From contig RSEE01000028.1 in the NCBI GenBank assembly GCA_003971905.1, positions 186,001 through 250,000 of the forward strand: 64,000 bases of DNA. The letters run 5' to 3'. Positions 1 through 12,187 of this stretch are shown here, piece by piece. A program made the translations under genes and the position numbers. The DNA is from Moniliella sp. 'wahieum' (Eukaryota; Basidiomycota; Moniliellomycetes; Moniliellales; Moniliellaceae). How positions within the stretch are numbered: the stretch's first letter is position 1; every line of letters starts with the position of its first letter. The notes beneath the pieces were generated by a model that worked only from the letters and a program-made list of their open reading frames with translations, had not been told where the DNA came from and did not search any database.

Positions 1-37
1 TAATCTTACCTACACTTTTGGATGACCCTGTGCAGAC

Positions 38-1152
38 ATGTCGGGTTTGTCTGAGCGGTTTATCACCCTTCTTTTTGGCTGCTCCGGCCCAAGTTGTGAT
101 AGGCCGCCTGCAACACAGGAACCGACATCGGCAACACAGTTGGCCACCCCACCACCGCTGGCGTCCTTTGTTGCCTATGCGCTGTACCGGACTCGTCTGC
201 CAAACGAATAAGCTACCAAGCTCTTTACCTCCTAATGCGGCTTAAGCAGTACTTCCCCAATGCGCGCGGAAGCAATGGACACTCTTTGTACATCACTGCA
301 CTCATGCTGGCAAGCAAGTCTCTGTGCGATGACACCTACAGCAACAAGAGTTGGACCATCGTCGGTCAGGCCTTTCTCTCTCGCTCAGCTCAACCACATG
401 GAGCGCGAACTGCTTGGCTTTCTCAATTACAACGTCAACGTTGACCCCCCGAGTTGCGTGCCTTACCAACGCAATCACCAACCCCACCATTGATTTGGCG
501 CAATACCTCTACTTTGCTTGCATTGCGCATCAACCGTCCCTCTGCCAATACCACTCTCTGTGCCTCACCCTCCGCCCGGAACCCTACCAGGGCAGCATAC
601 GAGCCCCATTGCCTCCCAGCGGATTCCCGTCACAGCTTGGACCATAACCCAGGCAGGGAAGGGCATGTCTCAATTCAAACTGAGACGGCTTCGTCTGGAG
701 CAGCGCGAAGAACCTCTGCTGAATCCTGGGTAATGGAAGGGCAGGGGCCTCAACGAGGTGCATGCCTTTCCACGCTCTCGGCCACGTCGAACCAAGAAAC
801 TGTGCCCGTCCGGGGGGTAGACAAAATCCCTTCCGTCGCCATGTCAACAGTGCGCTGTGAACCGTATCCAGTGACGACTGCACCCTACCCTATGCCGACA
901 CACAACATCCCTTGGTCCACAAGAACAAGTGATGAGTTAAGCATCTCGGATATGCCGCGTCTTTCGTGCTCCTCGGAGGCTAGCACAACATCGGAATTGA
1001 CCGCGCTCGAGATGCCATCGTCTCCGTCCTCTTCGTGGAATCACGGAATGGTTCCAGAGCTACAGGGGCCACAGGACACATGCGTGGATGCCACCCCCCA
1101 CTCGCACAATGCGTTCCGCCAAGTGGCCACGAGGCTTGTCCCTGCCTCTTGA
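38..1152 (+). CDS. Pho85-type (PCL/Pho80-like) cyclin, frameshifted
   Basis: Regulatory subunit of a cyclin-dependent kinase of the Pho85 class. The cyclin box is clear: FVAYALYRTRLPNE (frame starting at ATG 38), ISYQALYLLMRLKQYFP, then GHSLYITALMLASK and DDTYSNKSW, then FSLAQLNHMERELLGFLNYN. These pieces lie in different frames. The break near 209 is repaired by one extra A (GAAATAAGC) and the one near 370 by one G plus one T. A further shift near 455 leads into a Ser/Thr/Pro-rich C-terminal tail of about 200 residues that closes at 1152, typical of basidiomycete PCL cyclins. The bases just before ATG 38 end in TGCAG and could be a splice acceptor, so the true start may lie upstream, outside the window. 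Family assignment is firm; which PCL member is not. Confidence 0.8.
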
Positions 1153-2676
1153 TGCACTTCCTGTACACTATGCCTGTAGGCTATACTCTCTTTTTCATCT
1201 CTTAATTTTCCCTTTAATCTCCGCGGCTCCCCTGTTGTTGCATCCACGTGTTGCTCCATGTACACCACATGTATGCCACCCTCTTTTACGCTCTCTGTGT
1301 CCTGGGGGAGGCGCATTTGAAATGCGACTTCCTCACAATACCTTTCGTAAGGACATATGCTGTGGGAGGCTATTGGCGCCGTTCCTCTTTCCTCTGTTGC
1401 ACCATTTCTCGTGGGGAGCTTGCATTTTCTCCTCGCGTTGATTGATCCCCTTGACTTTTGAGGCCGTTGTAATCTATCTATCCTCTGTTCTCACCCTATA
1501 CGTTCTTCCACACAACAGGTCCACAGGTTGGAGAGAGGCTGATATGCATGGTAATAGAGACGCTAAGGGTCGCACCTCATCCGTCGTATATTATGTGTTG
1601 TTGATGGAGGGGCGTTTCTTCCGTACGTTCAACTTCATATACCACCACCCTTCCACAACTTATAACATAACAACGGATGCTGGTGGGGAGGCGCGGGGAT
1701 AGGGGATTCGGTGACGCGCGGATTCTATTTTTGTAGCAGACATTGGCGGGGATATAAGTTGGACCTTATGTGCTTTTGACAAAGCGGCTATTAGTGACGC
1801 GTGACGCCAAACGATCGGACACTAAGAGAGGATGGTGGAGAACTCGCTATATTGCTCGCTATTATAATCATCGGTGGCCGGCTACCCCGGCTACCCACGG
1901 AGAGTTAGCGACTGATTTCTTGTTTTTTCGTTGGCGGCCACAAGGCCATCTCCACACCACACCACACCATATGGCAAGTGGAACTGCCTGGAACTGCTCT
2001 TTGCACCGGCCGGTGTTACGTGCATGTCATGCATCATGCATCATGCCTGTGAACCGGTTATTCATCGTGTCACAAGTTGAGGCTGCGCAAGGTGGTCCGT
2101 CCCTTCAAGCTTCATGCATCATGAGGCTTGGGGCCAGAGGGCTTGAGGGTGCCCTGAGGCCGCAGGCTTCGGAGTGCCTTATAAGGCCTAAGGCGGCCTG
2201 AACGCTTGAGCGCCCTGAGCGCCTGAGCGCCTGAGCGCCTAAAGTCTAAACATAATCGCCCTGAGGCCCTGAGCCTCAGGACAAAGCGCCCCGGCTGAGC
2301 GGCGGTGGAGCTCAGCGAGGCTCAGCCGCCGAGCCCCACAAACCCACTGGCAATGGCCGCGTGCGCAGTCGCTGGTGACAAGGTGACGGAGACACCATGG
2401 CCCACACGCGAGTTGTGGGTGGGCTGCGATGCAGGCTGTGGTGGGCCTGGCGGGCCGCGTGGGCATTACGCAATTTACCCGAACCCGGAGATCCCTCCGT
2501 TTGGGCATCACATCATGCATCGATATTTGGTTCAATGTTCAAATCACTTCCCCCCGGTTCGGGTTCGCGGGCTGTGTGCCACGTTTGGTAGGGATGCGTG
2601 AGATCCGAGATGCGCATAAATTACCCTAATTTTTTCTTACCCCCCACCATCCTCCTCCTCCACCTCTACCACCAGC
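1153..2676. other. Intergenic region with short repeats
   Basis: No gene could be supported. It holds a run of three CATGCAT/CATGCCT heptamers at 2028-2048, a GC-rich block at 2140-2340 full of CTGAG/CTCAG words, and an octamer tandem (GCGCCTGA, about three units) around 2215-2240. The last 60 bases before 2677 are pyrimidine-rich (TTTTTTCTTACCCCCCACC), as expected of a fungal 5' leader for the downstream transporter. Confidence 0.5.
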
Positions 2677-4938
2677 ATGCCCGCCGGTGACGACCCCTCT
2701 CACGCCTCCGCGCCTTCCGGCGTGCCAATGACCCCCACCCCACCCAACCCACCCTCGACGAGATCCGCCAGCAGTACGAGCAGCTGGGCCAGGCGCCACC
2801 GCTGCCCAACATCCCCCTCCCGGAAAACGGCGAGGAAGGCCGCTCCACCCTTGACGTCGAGAGCGTTCCATCTCAATCTCAGGTCCACCGCCAGTCCATT
2901 GCTCATTCTATGCGCCCCTCCTTCTCTCACGGCGCTGACGATGAATTGGACGTCAGCAACCTACCCATCACGGACGCCCAGCGTGCCCGTATCGTGTCGC
3001 GCCAGTATGTTGAGACCCTTTCTGCCGCCGTTCCACACCAACCTGACCTTTGTTTTCTTACAGTCTTGCCCCGACTGACTCGGAGTCCAATCGTGCGTCG
3101 ATGGTGAATGACTCGGCCTTTTCGAACGAAGGTGTCTTCTCGTCGTCCGCAGCGTCACGCGCCGGGGCCGACGAAGACGGCGAGGAACCCAACGCCGAAG
3201 AGGACTACCAAGTTCCTTATCACCGTCCTGGTGGTGCTGTTGTCGATGACATTTACAAATGGGCGCAGCAAAATCGTGCTGCGGGGAAACGGGTGCGGAG
3301 CGAGTCGCTCCACGTGCCTCGTACTTCCACCATCGACACGGTCTTTGACACCTCTTCCATCAAAGAGCCCGGTGGATTCCGCCGCCACTTTGTTCAACAG
3401 CAAGCAGCTGAACAAGGCCGTCCACAGCCCCGTGCGTTGCGTTCGTTTATTGACTTTTTGTCCCTCTATGGCCACTTTGCCGGTGAAGATCTCGACGATC
3501 TTGATGCGGTTGTGGAAGACGAGGACGAAGAGGAAGAAGACGAAACCGAGGCTGAAGAGGAAGACATTGAACGGGCAGGGGCTCGCTCAGGTGCGCTTCC
3601 CACTTCCTTCCGCCAGGCGGGCGCAGGCTCGAGTGAGCGGGATGCTCCTGGCTGCACCTCGCGGACGTGTCCGTGCCGTCCGCCCGGGTCGCGGCAGTCG
3701 CATGACGACCGAGCAACGCATTCGCAGTGTCAGCCAGCAAAAGAAGCCAGGTGAGGCAACTGTGACAGAGGCAGTCATGATGCTACTCAAGTCGTTTGTG
3801 GGAACAGGCATTCTGTTCTTGGGCAAGGCCTTCTTCAATGGTGGCCTGGGCTTTTCTATTGTTGTCCTCACATCTGTCGCCATGATCTCTCTCGTCTCGT
3901 TCTTGCTCTTGGTCAAGGCCAACCTCAAAGTGCCTGCTTCGTTTGGTGACATGGGTGGGGTACTCTACGGCCCCCGGATGCGTCTCGCCATCTTGGCTTC
4001 GATTGTCTTTTCCCAACTGGGCTTTGTCGCCGCCTATACTGTCTTTGTCGCTCAGAGTCTGCAGGCGTTCATCCTCGCCGTCTCGCACTGTGAGCGGCTG
4101 GTGCCCATTGGGTACCTCATTCTTGTTCAGCTCATTGCCTTCCTCCCCCTTTCATTGGTACGCCGGATCGCCAAGCTCTCCGGCACGGCATTGGTGGCGG
4201 ATGCGTTCATTCCTTTGGCATTGTGTACCTTTTCCAGTTTGAGATCCGCAAGATTTCACGTGAGGGTTTGGCTGATGTGGTGCAGTTCAACCGCCATGAC
4301 TTCCCGCTGTTGATTGGTACTGCCGTGTTTACATTTGAGGGTATTGGCCTCGTCATCCCCATCACCGAGTCCATGAAGGAGCCGCAAAAGTTCCCCAAGG
4401 TGCTCAGCTATGTGATGGTTTCATCACGATCCTTTTTGCTTCAGCGGGAGCTTTGGGCTACGGAGCATTTGGATCGGAGATCCAGACCGTGGTGATCACC
4501 AACTTGCCACAAAACAGTCCGTTTGTGCAAGCTCTTCAGGCTTTCTACAGTGTGGCTATCCTGCTTTCGACTCCTCTTCAACTCTTCCCTGCTCTTTCTA
4601 TCCTTGAGAAGGGCATCTTTGGATCGCGACGGAGTGGCAAGTTCGACTGGAGGGTCAAGACGCAAAAGAATATGTTCCGCATCCTTGTCGTTTGCGTTTG
4701 TGCCCTCGCGGCCTGGGCTGGTGCGAGCGACCTGGACAAGTTTGTCTCGTTGATTGGCAGTGTGGCGTGCGTGCCACTCTGCTTTATCTACCCGCCGCTT
4801 TTGCATCTCAAGGCGTGTGCAACGCGGTGGCGCACGCGCATGCTTGACTACCTCCTCTTGGCGTTCGGCATTGTCTGTGTCCTCTTTGCTGGCTCCCAGA
4901 CCATCGTGGCCCTGGCAGAGCCGAGGGGCCCACCTAAG
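2677..4938 (+). CDS. AVT3: Vacuolar amino-acid transporter, AAAP family (AVT3/AVT4-like)
   Basis: Predicted multi-pass permease exporting neutral amino acids from the vacuole. The start ATG 2677 opens a long hydrophilic N-terminus (MPAGDDPSHAS..., then LDEIRQQYEQLGQAPPLPN) with an acidic DEDEEEEDETEAEEED stretch near 3517-3565. An intron at 3005-3063 (GTATGT...TTACAG) splices to HLAPTDSESNR. The transporter domain starts at TVTEAVMMLLKSFVGTGILF (about 3760) and includes GGLGFSIVVL, FNRHDFPLLIGTAVFTFEGI, VIPITESMKEPQKFP and GYGAFGSEIQTVVI, all family hallmarks. Frameshifts sit near 2750, 3640, 4215 and 4425; the last is fixed by one more T in GGTTTCATC. The conserved part ends at GSQTIVALAEPRGP. 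The frame stays open to 5328, but that tail contains a CATGCCT repeat, so a stop near 4938 after one lost C is more likely. Confidence 0.88.
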
Positions 4939-5817
4939 CCACGCAGTGCTCTGCTCCGCTCCCCTAATTTGTTCCTGTTTGCTTGCTCTGCCACACATTG
5001 TGCTAGCTACAGATGCCACCCATGGCACTGCTCCTTCTCTCTCGCCATCGCATTCAAAAACGTTTCCCCCCTGTCCGCTTTTCCATCCCCTGTCATGCAT
5101 CATGCCTCATGCCTCATGCCTCATGCCTCATACTTTAAGACTACCTGGCCTCGCAATCCCCCTTTCACGGGAGGTGGCGGGGGGGTATACGCCGTGTTCT
5201 TTCCATGTTCTCTGGTCTTTCTATGTTGTTTGGCGCAAGGAGTGGTGGTCCGTATAGGGGGACTTGCTCTCGTTGTGCTGTTGTGCATGAGACAGACTGA
5301 TTCCGTTGCTATGTGTCGCCGAGTGTGATGGACCTTTGCGTTGAAGCTCGAATGTCTGAACCCACCAACGCCCAAGAAAGAAAGAGCAACTTGGGCTGCC
5401 CTGGCCTGAGGTGCTCAATGATTAATGAGGTCTTCTGATCTGCCGTGCTCTGGCTGACCATCATAGAGACCGACGTAGCTCGAAGCTCCTCATTGACCAG
5501 GTCGATCATCTTGACCAGGCCGATCATCGATCATTTGGATGGTCGTTTTTGAACGTTTGACGAGTTGGATTTGAAACGACCGCTTTCCAAGACAGACTGC
5601 CATGTGGCATGTGGAAGCGCCCCCCCCCAGAAGGGAAAGAGTGGCGCCATGCTCTGCTGCATCGTGCCAGGCTGGCAGCACACGGCGAGTGCCGACCTGC
5701 CGCAGGCTTACGTGGTCTGCTCTGCGTGGCGAGCGGCGATTGGCTTGGGCCCAGCCAGCAGCCAAGACACCAGCCAGCGCCACTGCGTCTGCTCCACCAT
5801 ATCTGACCCTGCCCTCC
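4939..5817. other. Intergenic region with CATGCCT heptamer array
   Basis: An open frame continues from the AVT gene to 5328 but shows no recognisable protein. Five tandem heptamers (CATGCAT then four CATGCCT) lie at 5094-5128. The word CAATGATTAATGAGG is at 5416-5430. The 5' leader of SAR1 occupies the right end. Confidence 0.5.
5094..5128. repeat. Heptamer tandem array CATGCAT + 4x CATGCCT
   Basis: Five consecutive 7-base units, read directly. The first is CATGCAT and the next four are CATGCCT, followed by a decayed CATACTT. The same unit family occurs at 2028, 11919, 24587 and 31557. Confidence 0.95.
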
Positions 5818-6517
5818 ATGTTCATCCTCAACTGGTTCTGGGTGCGTCGTCCTGCCCCCTCCCCGCCCTCGCCCCCTCCTCCCAGCTGACTCTTGCTTTC
5901 CAGGACGTGCTGGCCCAGCTTGGCCTGGCCCACAAGAACGCCAAGATCCTCTTCCTCGGCCTCGACAATGCCGGCAAGACCACGCTGCTGCACATGCTCA
6001 AGAACGACAAGCTGGCCACGCTCCAGCCGACGCTCCACCCCACTAGTGAGGAGCTCTCCATTGGCCAGGTTCGCTTCACCACCTACGACCTGGGTGGCCA
6101 CTTGCAGGCGCGTCGTCTGTGGAAGGACTACTTCCCTGAGGTTGACGGCATTGTCTTCATGGTCGACGCAACCGATGTCCCCCGCTTTGTCGAGTCGCGC
6201 GCCGAGCTCGACTCGCTTCTGTCTATCGAAGAGCTGTCCAAGGTGCCCTTCCTCATTCTTGGTAACAAGATTGACTCGCCGGCCGCCGTGTCGGAGGAGG
6301 AGCTGCGTGCGGCGCTGGGCTTGTACCAGACCACGGGTAAGGGCAAGGTGCCCCTTAAGGACATTCGTCCTGTTGAGCTCTTCATGTGCTCCGTCGTGGA
6401 GCGCCAGGGTTATGGCGAGGGGTTCCGTTGGATCTCCCAATACGTGCGTAGCTGCCTCCACTTTTCCTTGCAACCACGAACTAACCTGAGTTGTCTTGTC
6501 TCTCCTGCTAGATTTGA
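5818..6517 (+). CDS. SAR1: Small COPII GTPase Sar1
   Basis: Sar1 is the small GTPase that recruits Sec23/24 to the ER membrane and starts COPII vesicle budding. Exon 1 encodes MFILNWFW (5818-5841), the amphipathic N-terminus. Intron 1 is 5842-5903 (GTGCGT...TTCCAG). Exon 2 starts [20 protein letters not shown] and contains the P-loop GLDNAGKT, the switch I region [11 protein letters not shown], switch II DLGGH (Sar1 has His where Ras has Gln), NKID and the Sar1-specific [17 protein letters not shown]. Intron 2 (6444-6511, GTGCGT...TGCTAG) leaves a final exon of only two codons, Ile plus TGA, giving the C-terminus SQYI. No frameshift is present. It converges with SGT1, with stops about 375 bases apart. 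Confidence 0.97.
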
Positions 6518-6891
6518 TGTTGAAGTACCAGGTCTCCCTTACTCCTTGCTGGCAAGACAATCTTGATCATTGTCCCAAAGTAGGTTCAATTGTCTTCACC
6601 TGGCATACCCATTCGCATCTGTTCCAGGAGAGCGAGCGGTACAGAAACGATGCATCTTCTCATACATCTCATTCTCAGAACATCAGATTTCACCTCTTCC
6701 ATTGGTCGTTAGTCACTGGTTGCCCGATCCTAGCTGCCTACCCCATCTCCTCCCACCTCAGGCTGTTGAGAATGCTCATATGCCCACTCCGCCTCAAAGC
6801 CCTTACCCTTCCTGTATACTTGGCCAACCCGCGAGTTTTCCAAATGCTAGTCGTAGTTGTGACCCATTGATGTCTTCCCCTGGCGTACTGC

Positions 6892-7715
6892 TCATGCGCC
6901 TTGGACATTCACCCCTGAGGGGAGCTTCGTGAGAACAGGGCCTTTGGATACCTCATCCCAGTTGGTCGCCAAGGCACTTCCTTCGGACTGGAGATACGAG
7001 GTGACAATCGCGTTGCGGGTCTCTTCCTTGGCATCGGTAGAGAAAAGCTTGAAGAATGGATCGAGGTTGAGTTCGTCACTTCCTTCCTCATCCGGGTCGA
7101 ACTCGCCTCCTCCCCAGGGTTGAGCTGGTCTAGACTGCCTGGAACGTTCCACTTCATGAAGGTGCGCAATGACTCTTCCCTGTTGGAATACGTATCCTGA
7201 GATGCATGTGAGGTACCAGGCATGGCGTTTTGGGTACCTCCAGGGACGACCGAAGGGCCACTCGGCGCTTTGGAGCAGGTGTTTTGGCAGGGACGCTGGA
7301 TGTTTTGGAAGGAGCGCTGGGAGTTTTGGCAGGGGCGCTGGATGTTTTGGCAGGGGCACTGGGTGCTTTGGCAGGGGCACTGGGTGCTTGGAAGGGCGGC
7401 AGATGCAGAGGTTGAGGCGCCAGCAGGGATGACAGAAGGTAACTTCATGTCGACAGTCAACTTTGGCCAGTGTAAACCCCGAGTCTCCTTGGCTAGGACG
7501 AGGTCCAGCTTCATGCTAAGGACTTTGAAGGAGCTGTGCGGCCGAGGGCGAATTGGAGCAAAGAGATCAATGAGTATAATGTCATCTTCTTTAAGTTCAC
7601 CACCGAGGTCGATGTGCACCTGTCGGCAGGTAAACATAACATCGACCTTCTTGGGGTCGAGCTTTTTTTTGTGACAGATACAACGACCTCCTGGTCCGTT
7701 TGGTAAAAGTCAATC
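6892..7715 (-). CDS. SGT1: SGT1 co-chaperone (CS + SGS domains), frameshifted
   Basis: SGT1 links Hsp90 to SCF ubiquitin ligase and kinetochore (CBF3) assembly. Reading leftward, the CS domain starts IDFYQTDQEVVVSVTKK, continues VMFTCRQVHIDLGGELKEDD and FKVLSMKLDLVLAKETRGLHW. A linker of Pro-Ala-Lys repeats (about 7270-7400) follows, then the SGS domain with LDPFFKLFSTDAKEETRNAI and TNWDEVSKGPV, ending at stop 6892. The frame changes in the first strand after VTKK, in the linker and before the SGS domain, so the gene is spread over three frames. The 5' boundary is the splice acceptor CTGCGTAG at 7716-7723. The first exon is not certain: an ATG at 7799 would give MSAPPR before IDFYQTD if a non-canonical GC-AG intron is used. 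I find no N-terminal TPR domain, which yeast and plant SGT1 have. Confidence 0.85.
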
Positions 7716-7723
7716 CTACGCAG

Positions 7724-9137
7724 AAATAGAACGGTTAGCATGGAAACAGAGCGGATTAAAGGGCGCTGGGAAGAGAGCATGCCTAGGAGGGGCCGACATG
7801 GCGCGGAACGAAGAGTAGCGTTGGACGCCAAGAATGAACAGATGGTGGCGGCGCGGACCAGCGGGTGAACAACAGAGATGGGTAAGTACACAGCTCACAG
7901 CTTACCTAAGCATGACCACCGCTATCCCTTTGGAGCTGGGCAAAAGGACACGACGCGTCTTGACCACAGATAGGCCATTCAGCAGCGAATATTGATTCAG
8001 GTAGCAAACATCAAGCCAAGCGGAGGGGAGAAGAGGAGGGGGGAAGAAGAGGAGGGATGGAGGAGTGGACATGCGAGATAGAACGGTGCCTGTGCGCGCA
8101 CGGCGTGTAGCTTGGCTGCCGGCAATCCCTATCATCACCATCAAGCTGTGATGGGTCATTCGCACGTGGCCGCATCCTCCTCCTTCTATTTACAAATGCA
8201 AAACACACTGGCATGATCTCCATCCATCCTACCATCCCACTTTTCTTCATTGTTCCTTTTGGCAGCTGGGCCACCTCTGGTCCCATGCGTTTCCATTTCG
8301 CAGCGCCTTTATCTGTTCCCGATGTTTAAAAGGGGGGAGGGTGAGATCAACCTCAGACTCTATAACCACACTCCGACCGTTGCTTGTGCCAGGGAGTTGC
8401 GAAAATGTTTCCCGTATCACTTGTAAAAGCGCAACATTTGGAACGCTGTATCCAAGTTCCACCCCTGCTCAACACATTGCACCACTCAATCCTTGACGTC
8501 CGTAAGGGGTGTGGAAATCTGTCCAGATCGACCAAACAGAACCTGGATAAATCCAGTGACGAGCCTGTGGTTGCTCGAGTGCGACTTGGAGAGCATCCGG
8601 CGATCCTATGGATCAGCCGCAAAGCAGCCTTCAGACAAGACATTAAGGCAAAGCGGTGAGCCACAATTAAGTCTTCAAGCAACGTCTGAAGGGAATGAGG
8701 CGGGAGGGAGAGAAGGGAGGTGGAGCGAGCAGGGGGTGGGCAGCCTGCGAGCGGAACTCTTCCGCACGACTAGTAGCGAGCGTTACCGATCAACTGGAGG
8801 ACCGTGCAGGGGAACCGATTGTTTCTGTACCTGTACAGAGAGTGCAGTCCCCTGCAGCTAGTGAGTCACTGGATTAGTCAAGCGCAGGCCCAGACGCCAT
8901 CCGCAACTGTGCCTCCGAGGCTAAGAAATAGAGTTGTCTCGGATATTATTTCCGCGTGCTGTTTTTCATTGTGCCTGTGGATCTATGTCCTGTACCTTTT
9001 TTTGACCCACCACCCAGGAGCTTTTCGCTCCTGATCGACCGGTCTCACCTCCGCTGCACCATCTCCCCTCTAAACTTGCTCTTAAGGCTGGCTGTTTTCT
9101 GCTTACGCCTCTGAGCCATCGTCATCGAGTCATCGTC
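7724..9137. other. Intergenic / uncertain leader region
   Basis: Several open frames exist on both strands (for example minus-strand 8247-8462 and 8353-8682), but none shows a domain I recognise. A good minus-strand donor (GTAAGC) at 7905-7900 faces the SGT1 acceptor at 7716, so part of this stretch may be an upstream SGT1 exon. The right end, CCATCGTCATCGAGTCATCG, leads into the permease gene. Confidence 0.3.
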
Positions 9138-10780
9138 ATGAACGACCAGCATCGCCAAAGCTCAAGCCCACCAGCCTGCCCGGCTCGGATGATAAGACCG
9201 CTTTGGGCTCGCCGGACGAGCTGCCTCTGCCCGTCCAGGCTGGAGAGAAAGAACAGGTATTCCACCAGCACTTCCAGCGGCTTACCACCCTCCTGCCCGC
9301 GCCCAAATCGAGAGCCAGGGCATTGTGCCCCTCCCACGCGAAGCCCAAACGGGAACCGCATGGTGGAGCGTTGGCTTTCTCTGGTTCTCGGGCAACTTCA
9401 ACATACTCTCCTTTAGTACCGGCACCCTCGCTGCCACCTTTGGTCTTAGCTTTTACGGTGCCTATGGCACTATTGTCGGCTTTGGCATCCTCTGCGCTCT
9501 GCCGCCCGCCTATCTCACCACCTTCGGCCCGCCGCTTGGCATGCGCCAGCTGGTTCAGTCCCGCTACAGCTGGGGCTTTTGGCCCACATGCCTTATCGCG
9601 CTTCTGAGTGCTGCGACTATGGTCGGGTTCTGTATCCTTAACGCCATTCTGGGGACAAACTCTGGCGGCGGTTAGTTCCCACACCGAGGGGTGGACCACT
9701 ACGGCGAGTGGTAGTGGCGCTGTGTTAATTCCCCTTGAGCACGAGACCCTGTCGACGACGGTAGGGATCGTGATTGTGTGCATATGTGCGCTGGTCATCT
9801 CATTCTTTGGCATTCGCATCTTGCATGTCTTTGAGCGTGCCATCTGGGTGCTCACCATCATTCCTTTTGTCTCGATCATTGCTGTGGCTGGCACCGGACC
9901 CCGGGGTCTGCACATTCCTGACGCAGCCAAGTCGCAATCGACCGAGGAGTACCCAGCCGGAAGCGCGGCCCCAGTTCTTGCCATGGCAGGTGTCGTGGCT
10001 GGCTTCTTTATTCCATACGCACCTTTGGCCAGCGACATGTCGCTATACTTGCGGCCCGACACGAGCTCGTGGAAATGTTTTGGGTGACTTACGCTGGCTT
10101 TGTCTTGTCCAGTGTCCCTGCTATGATGTTGGGCGCTGCCTTTGCGTATTCGGCCATGGATATCCCCGCTTGGCAAGATTCCCTGGACACGTCGGTTGGG
10201 GCCTTGTTTAATACAATTCTGCTGGGCCGCAAACGCGTGGGACGTCAGCGCTGCGCGGCTTGGCAAATTTGCTACCGTCTTACTCGCCCCTCTCGACAGA
10301 GAGCAACTTGGCCCTGACGTTCTACTCATTGACATTAGCCATTCAGACAATGGTGCCTTTCAAGATCGTCTACCGCACACCCCGCTTTTTTTCAGTATCT
10401 TGGTCACGGCTATTGTACTGCCCACAGCGATCGCGGGGGCAAATCACTTTTACAATACCTTGTCGACGTTCACCACCATTCTCTCCTACTGGTCCGCGCT
10501 TTACATTGCCATTGTCATGGTAGAGCACGTCGTCTTCCGCAAGTCCAACTTTGCTAACTACGACAGATCGGCGTGGGACAAACCGACCAAGCTGCCCTGG
10601 GGGATCGGGGCTATGTCGGCCGCGTTAATATCGCTTGCGCCTTTGATCCCCTCAGCCTCGCAGTCGTGGTACACCGGGCCTATCGCCAAACACTCCGGAG
10701 ACCTTGGGTTTGAGGTTGGGTTTGCTGCAGTAGTACTCTATATCCTATGCTACCTTGAACTGCGCATGTTCAAGAGGTAG
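9138..10780 (+). CDS. NCS1-family purine/cytosine permease (Fcy2/Fcy21-like), frameshifted
   Basis: Plasma-membrane proton symporter for cytosine and purines. Core segments: GIVPLPREAQTGTAWWSVGF, NFNILSFSTGTLAATFGLSF, LTTFGPPLGMRQLVQSRYSW, FFGIRILHVFERAIWVLTII, IPYAPLASDMSLYL (the substrate-site segment of NCS1 carriers), TYAGFVLSSVPAMMLGAAFA and LYIAIVMVEHVVFRKSNF. The fungal Fcy proteins have the same order. Frame changes fall near 9310, 9670, 10065 and 10215. The hydrophilic N-terminus (SDDKTALGSPDELPLPVQAG) is in the +2 frame and its start codon is not clear; 9138 is the first ATG of the region, in another frame. The stop is at 10778-10780 after ELRMFKR. Substrate specificity cannot be read from the sequence. 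Confidence 0.88.
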
Positions 10781-12187
10781 CCGGCGTCCCCCAGCTGGAA
10801 TATGTTGAATGTCAATACACGGCTATTTCTCTGCTATTTGCGTAGCTGAGCTAGCGTACGGAAGACCACCAGTGGTCCGCCCCCCATTCTGGACGCAGTG
10901 TGTGTGGAGCTGTGGATTGCACGTTATGGAGGCTAATAAGCAGTACATGTTGTACACTTCCACGGCACTTCTTAACTAGAGACGACCAAACATATTACTC
11001 CGGGGGTTAACTCGGTCGGTTCGTACAGCTGTTTTTTTATGGTACACAGGACCCTTAGAAGACTCGGATGGAAGATATACTATGATCTAGTACGGCCCAG
11101 CGGACGGACGCGCTGTGGCAGCTGAGGCAACTGACGTATTCATGGGGCCTGATCAGCCTGACCACAACGGGCAATCAATCACTTGTGGGGCATTGTCACA
11201 CAGGTGTCGTCACAGTGTGACATATCCTGCATCAGTCGATTGATTCATCATAATCGGACTGAAGAGCCCTCTCGCAAAAAATGCGTCAGCGCGTCAGCCG
11301 TGTCAGCGACGCCCTCCATATTTGTCTCTTTTGGGCGCTACCGACTATAGTATCAACAGTTGTGGGCTATAACGTGCACAACACAATGTCCGCCGCAGAT
11401 GAACAGATGGCGCATGCCCACCAAGCCAACTGGCCGGGAAGCCGTGGCGGCGGTGACTGGCTGTTGTGACGTGGAGATGACAGCTTGACGACGTAGACAG
11501 AGAGACCCTGGGCGATGCTGACACTATAGTAGGCCAGTGCTCTCTGTTGGCCGTCCTAGTTGTTGTGCTCCTATTATCATATTCGCGTCCCCCTCCTGCC
11601 TTCTTTCCATGACCGACACCGCTTGGGTCCACTCGATACTTCGCTCACCCTCCGTGCTCGTGATCAGCTCCCTATCTCTTTGACAGTCAGTAGGGGTCAT
11701 CTGTTTGCGACCAGTTTTGGCTACGGCGCAACACTTCGGCTGGGATGCGATACATTAGTTCGTGGCGAGTGCGAGACGCTGAGGTTTCTGGCAGCGACGT
11801 CTGTGAGGCCTGACTCACATAAGCGACCACAGACGGCGTTCTGCGGTGGACGTTGCGCGTTGGGTTTTGCTTTGGGCCGGCGGCAACCTGCGGCAGCAGC
11901 CGAGGGACATGAATGAATCATGCATCATGCATCATTAACCATTCATCATGCATGGGACGGAAGCACTGTGGCACAGGGTGCAACTCGATGGAAACATGGC
12001 TGCTGCTTCAAGTAGAGCAGTTGCCATGGTTTTTTCGCTGTTTCCACCAACAGATAAGTAGAGCGCCTTGGGTTTCCGCTGTTTTCATCAACAGATACCT
12101 TCTCTCTCACCACCGGTTCCTCCTCCTTCACTATCTTCCCCATCACCACCAGCGCTCGGCACGCTTCTTCACTGGCCATCCTCAAGG
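10781..12187. other. Intergenic region
   Basis: I see no coding signature. It includes CATGCAT heptamers at 11919-11932 and 11947-11953 around the word CATCATTAACC, and a TC-rich stretch (CTCTCTCACCACCGG) upstream of the MFS gene that suits a promoter/leader. Confidence 0.4.

Noticed and set aside
5490-6560. 356-codon minus-strand frame
   Set aside because: Antisense to SAR1, which has intact motifs and validated splice sites.
7270-7400. Trp-rich plus-strand repeat protein (WQGRWMFW-type units)
   Set aside because: It is antisense to the Pro-Ala-Lys repeat linker of SGT1.
8247-8682. Possible minus-strand exons upstream of SGT1
   Set aside because: No TPR or other domain; frames do not join by convincing splice sites.
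9136-10350. 404-codon minus-strand frame
   Set aside because: Antisense to the NCS1 permease; the translation has no domain.
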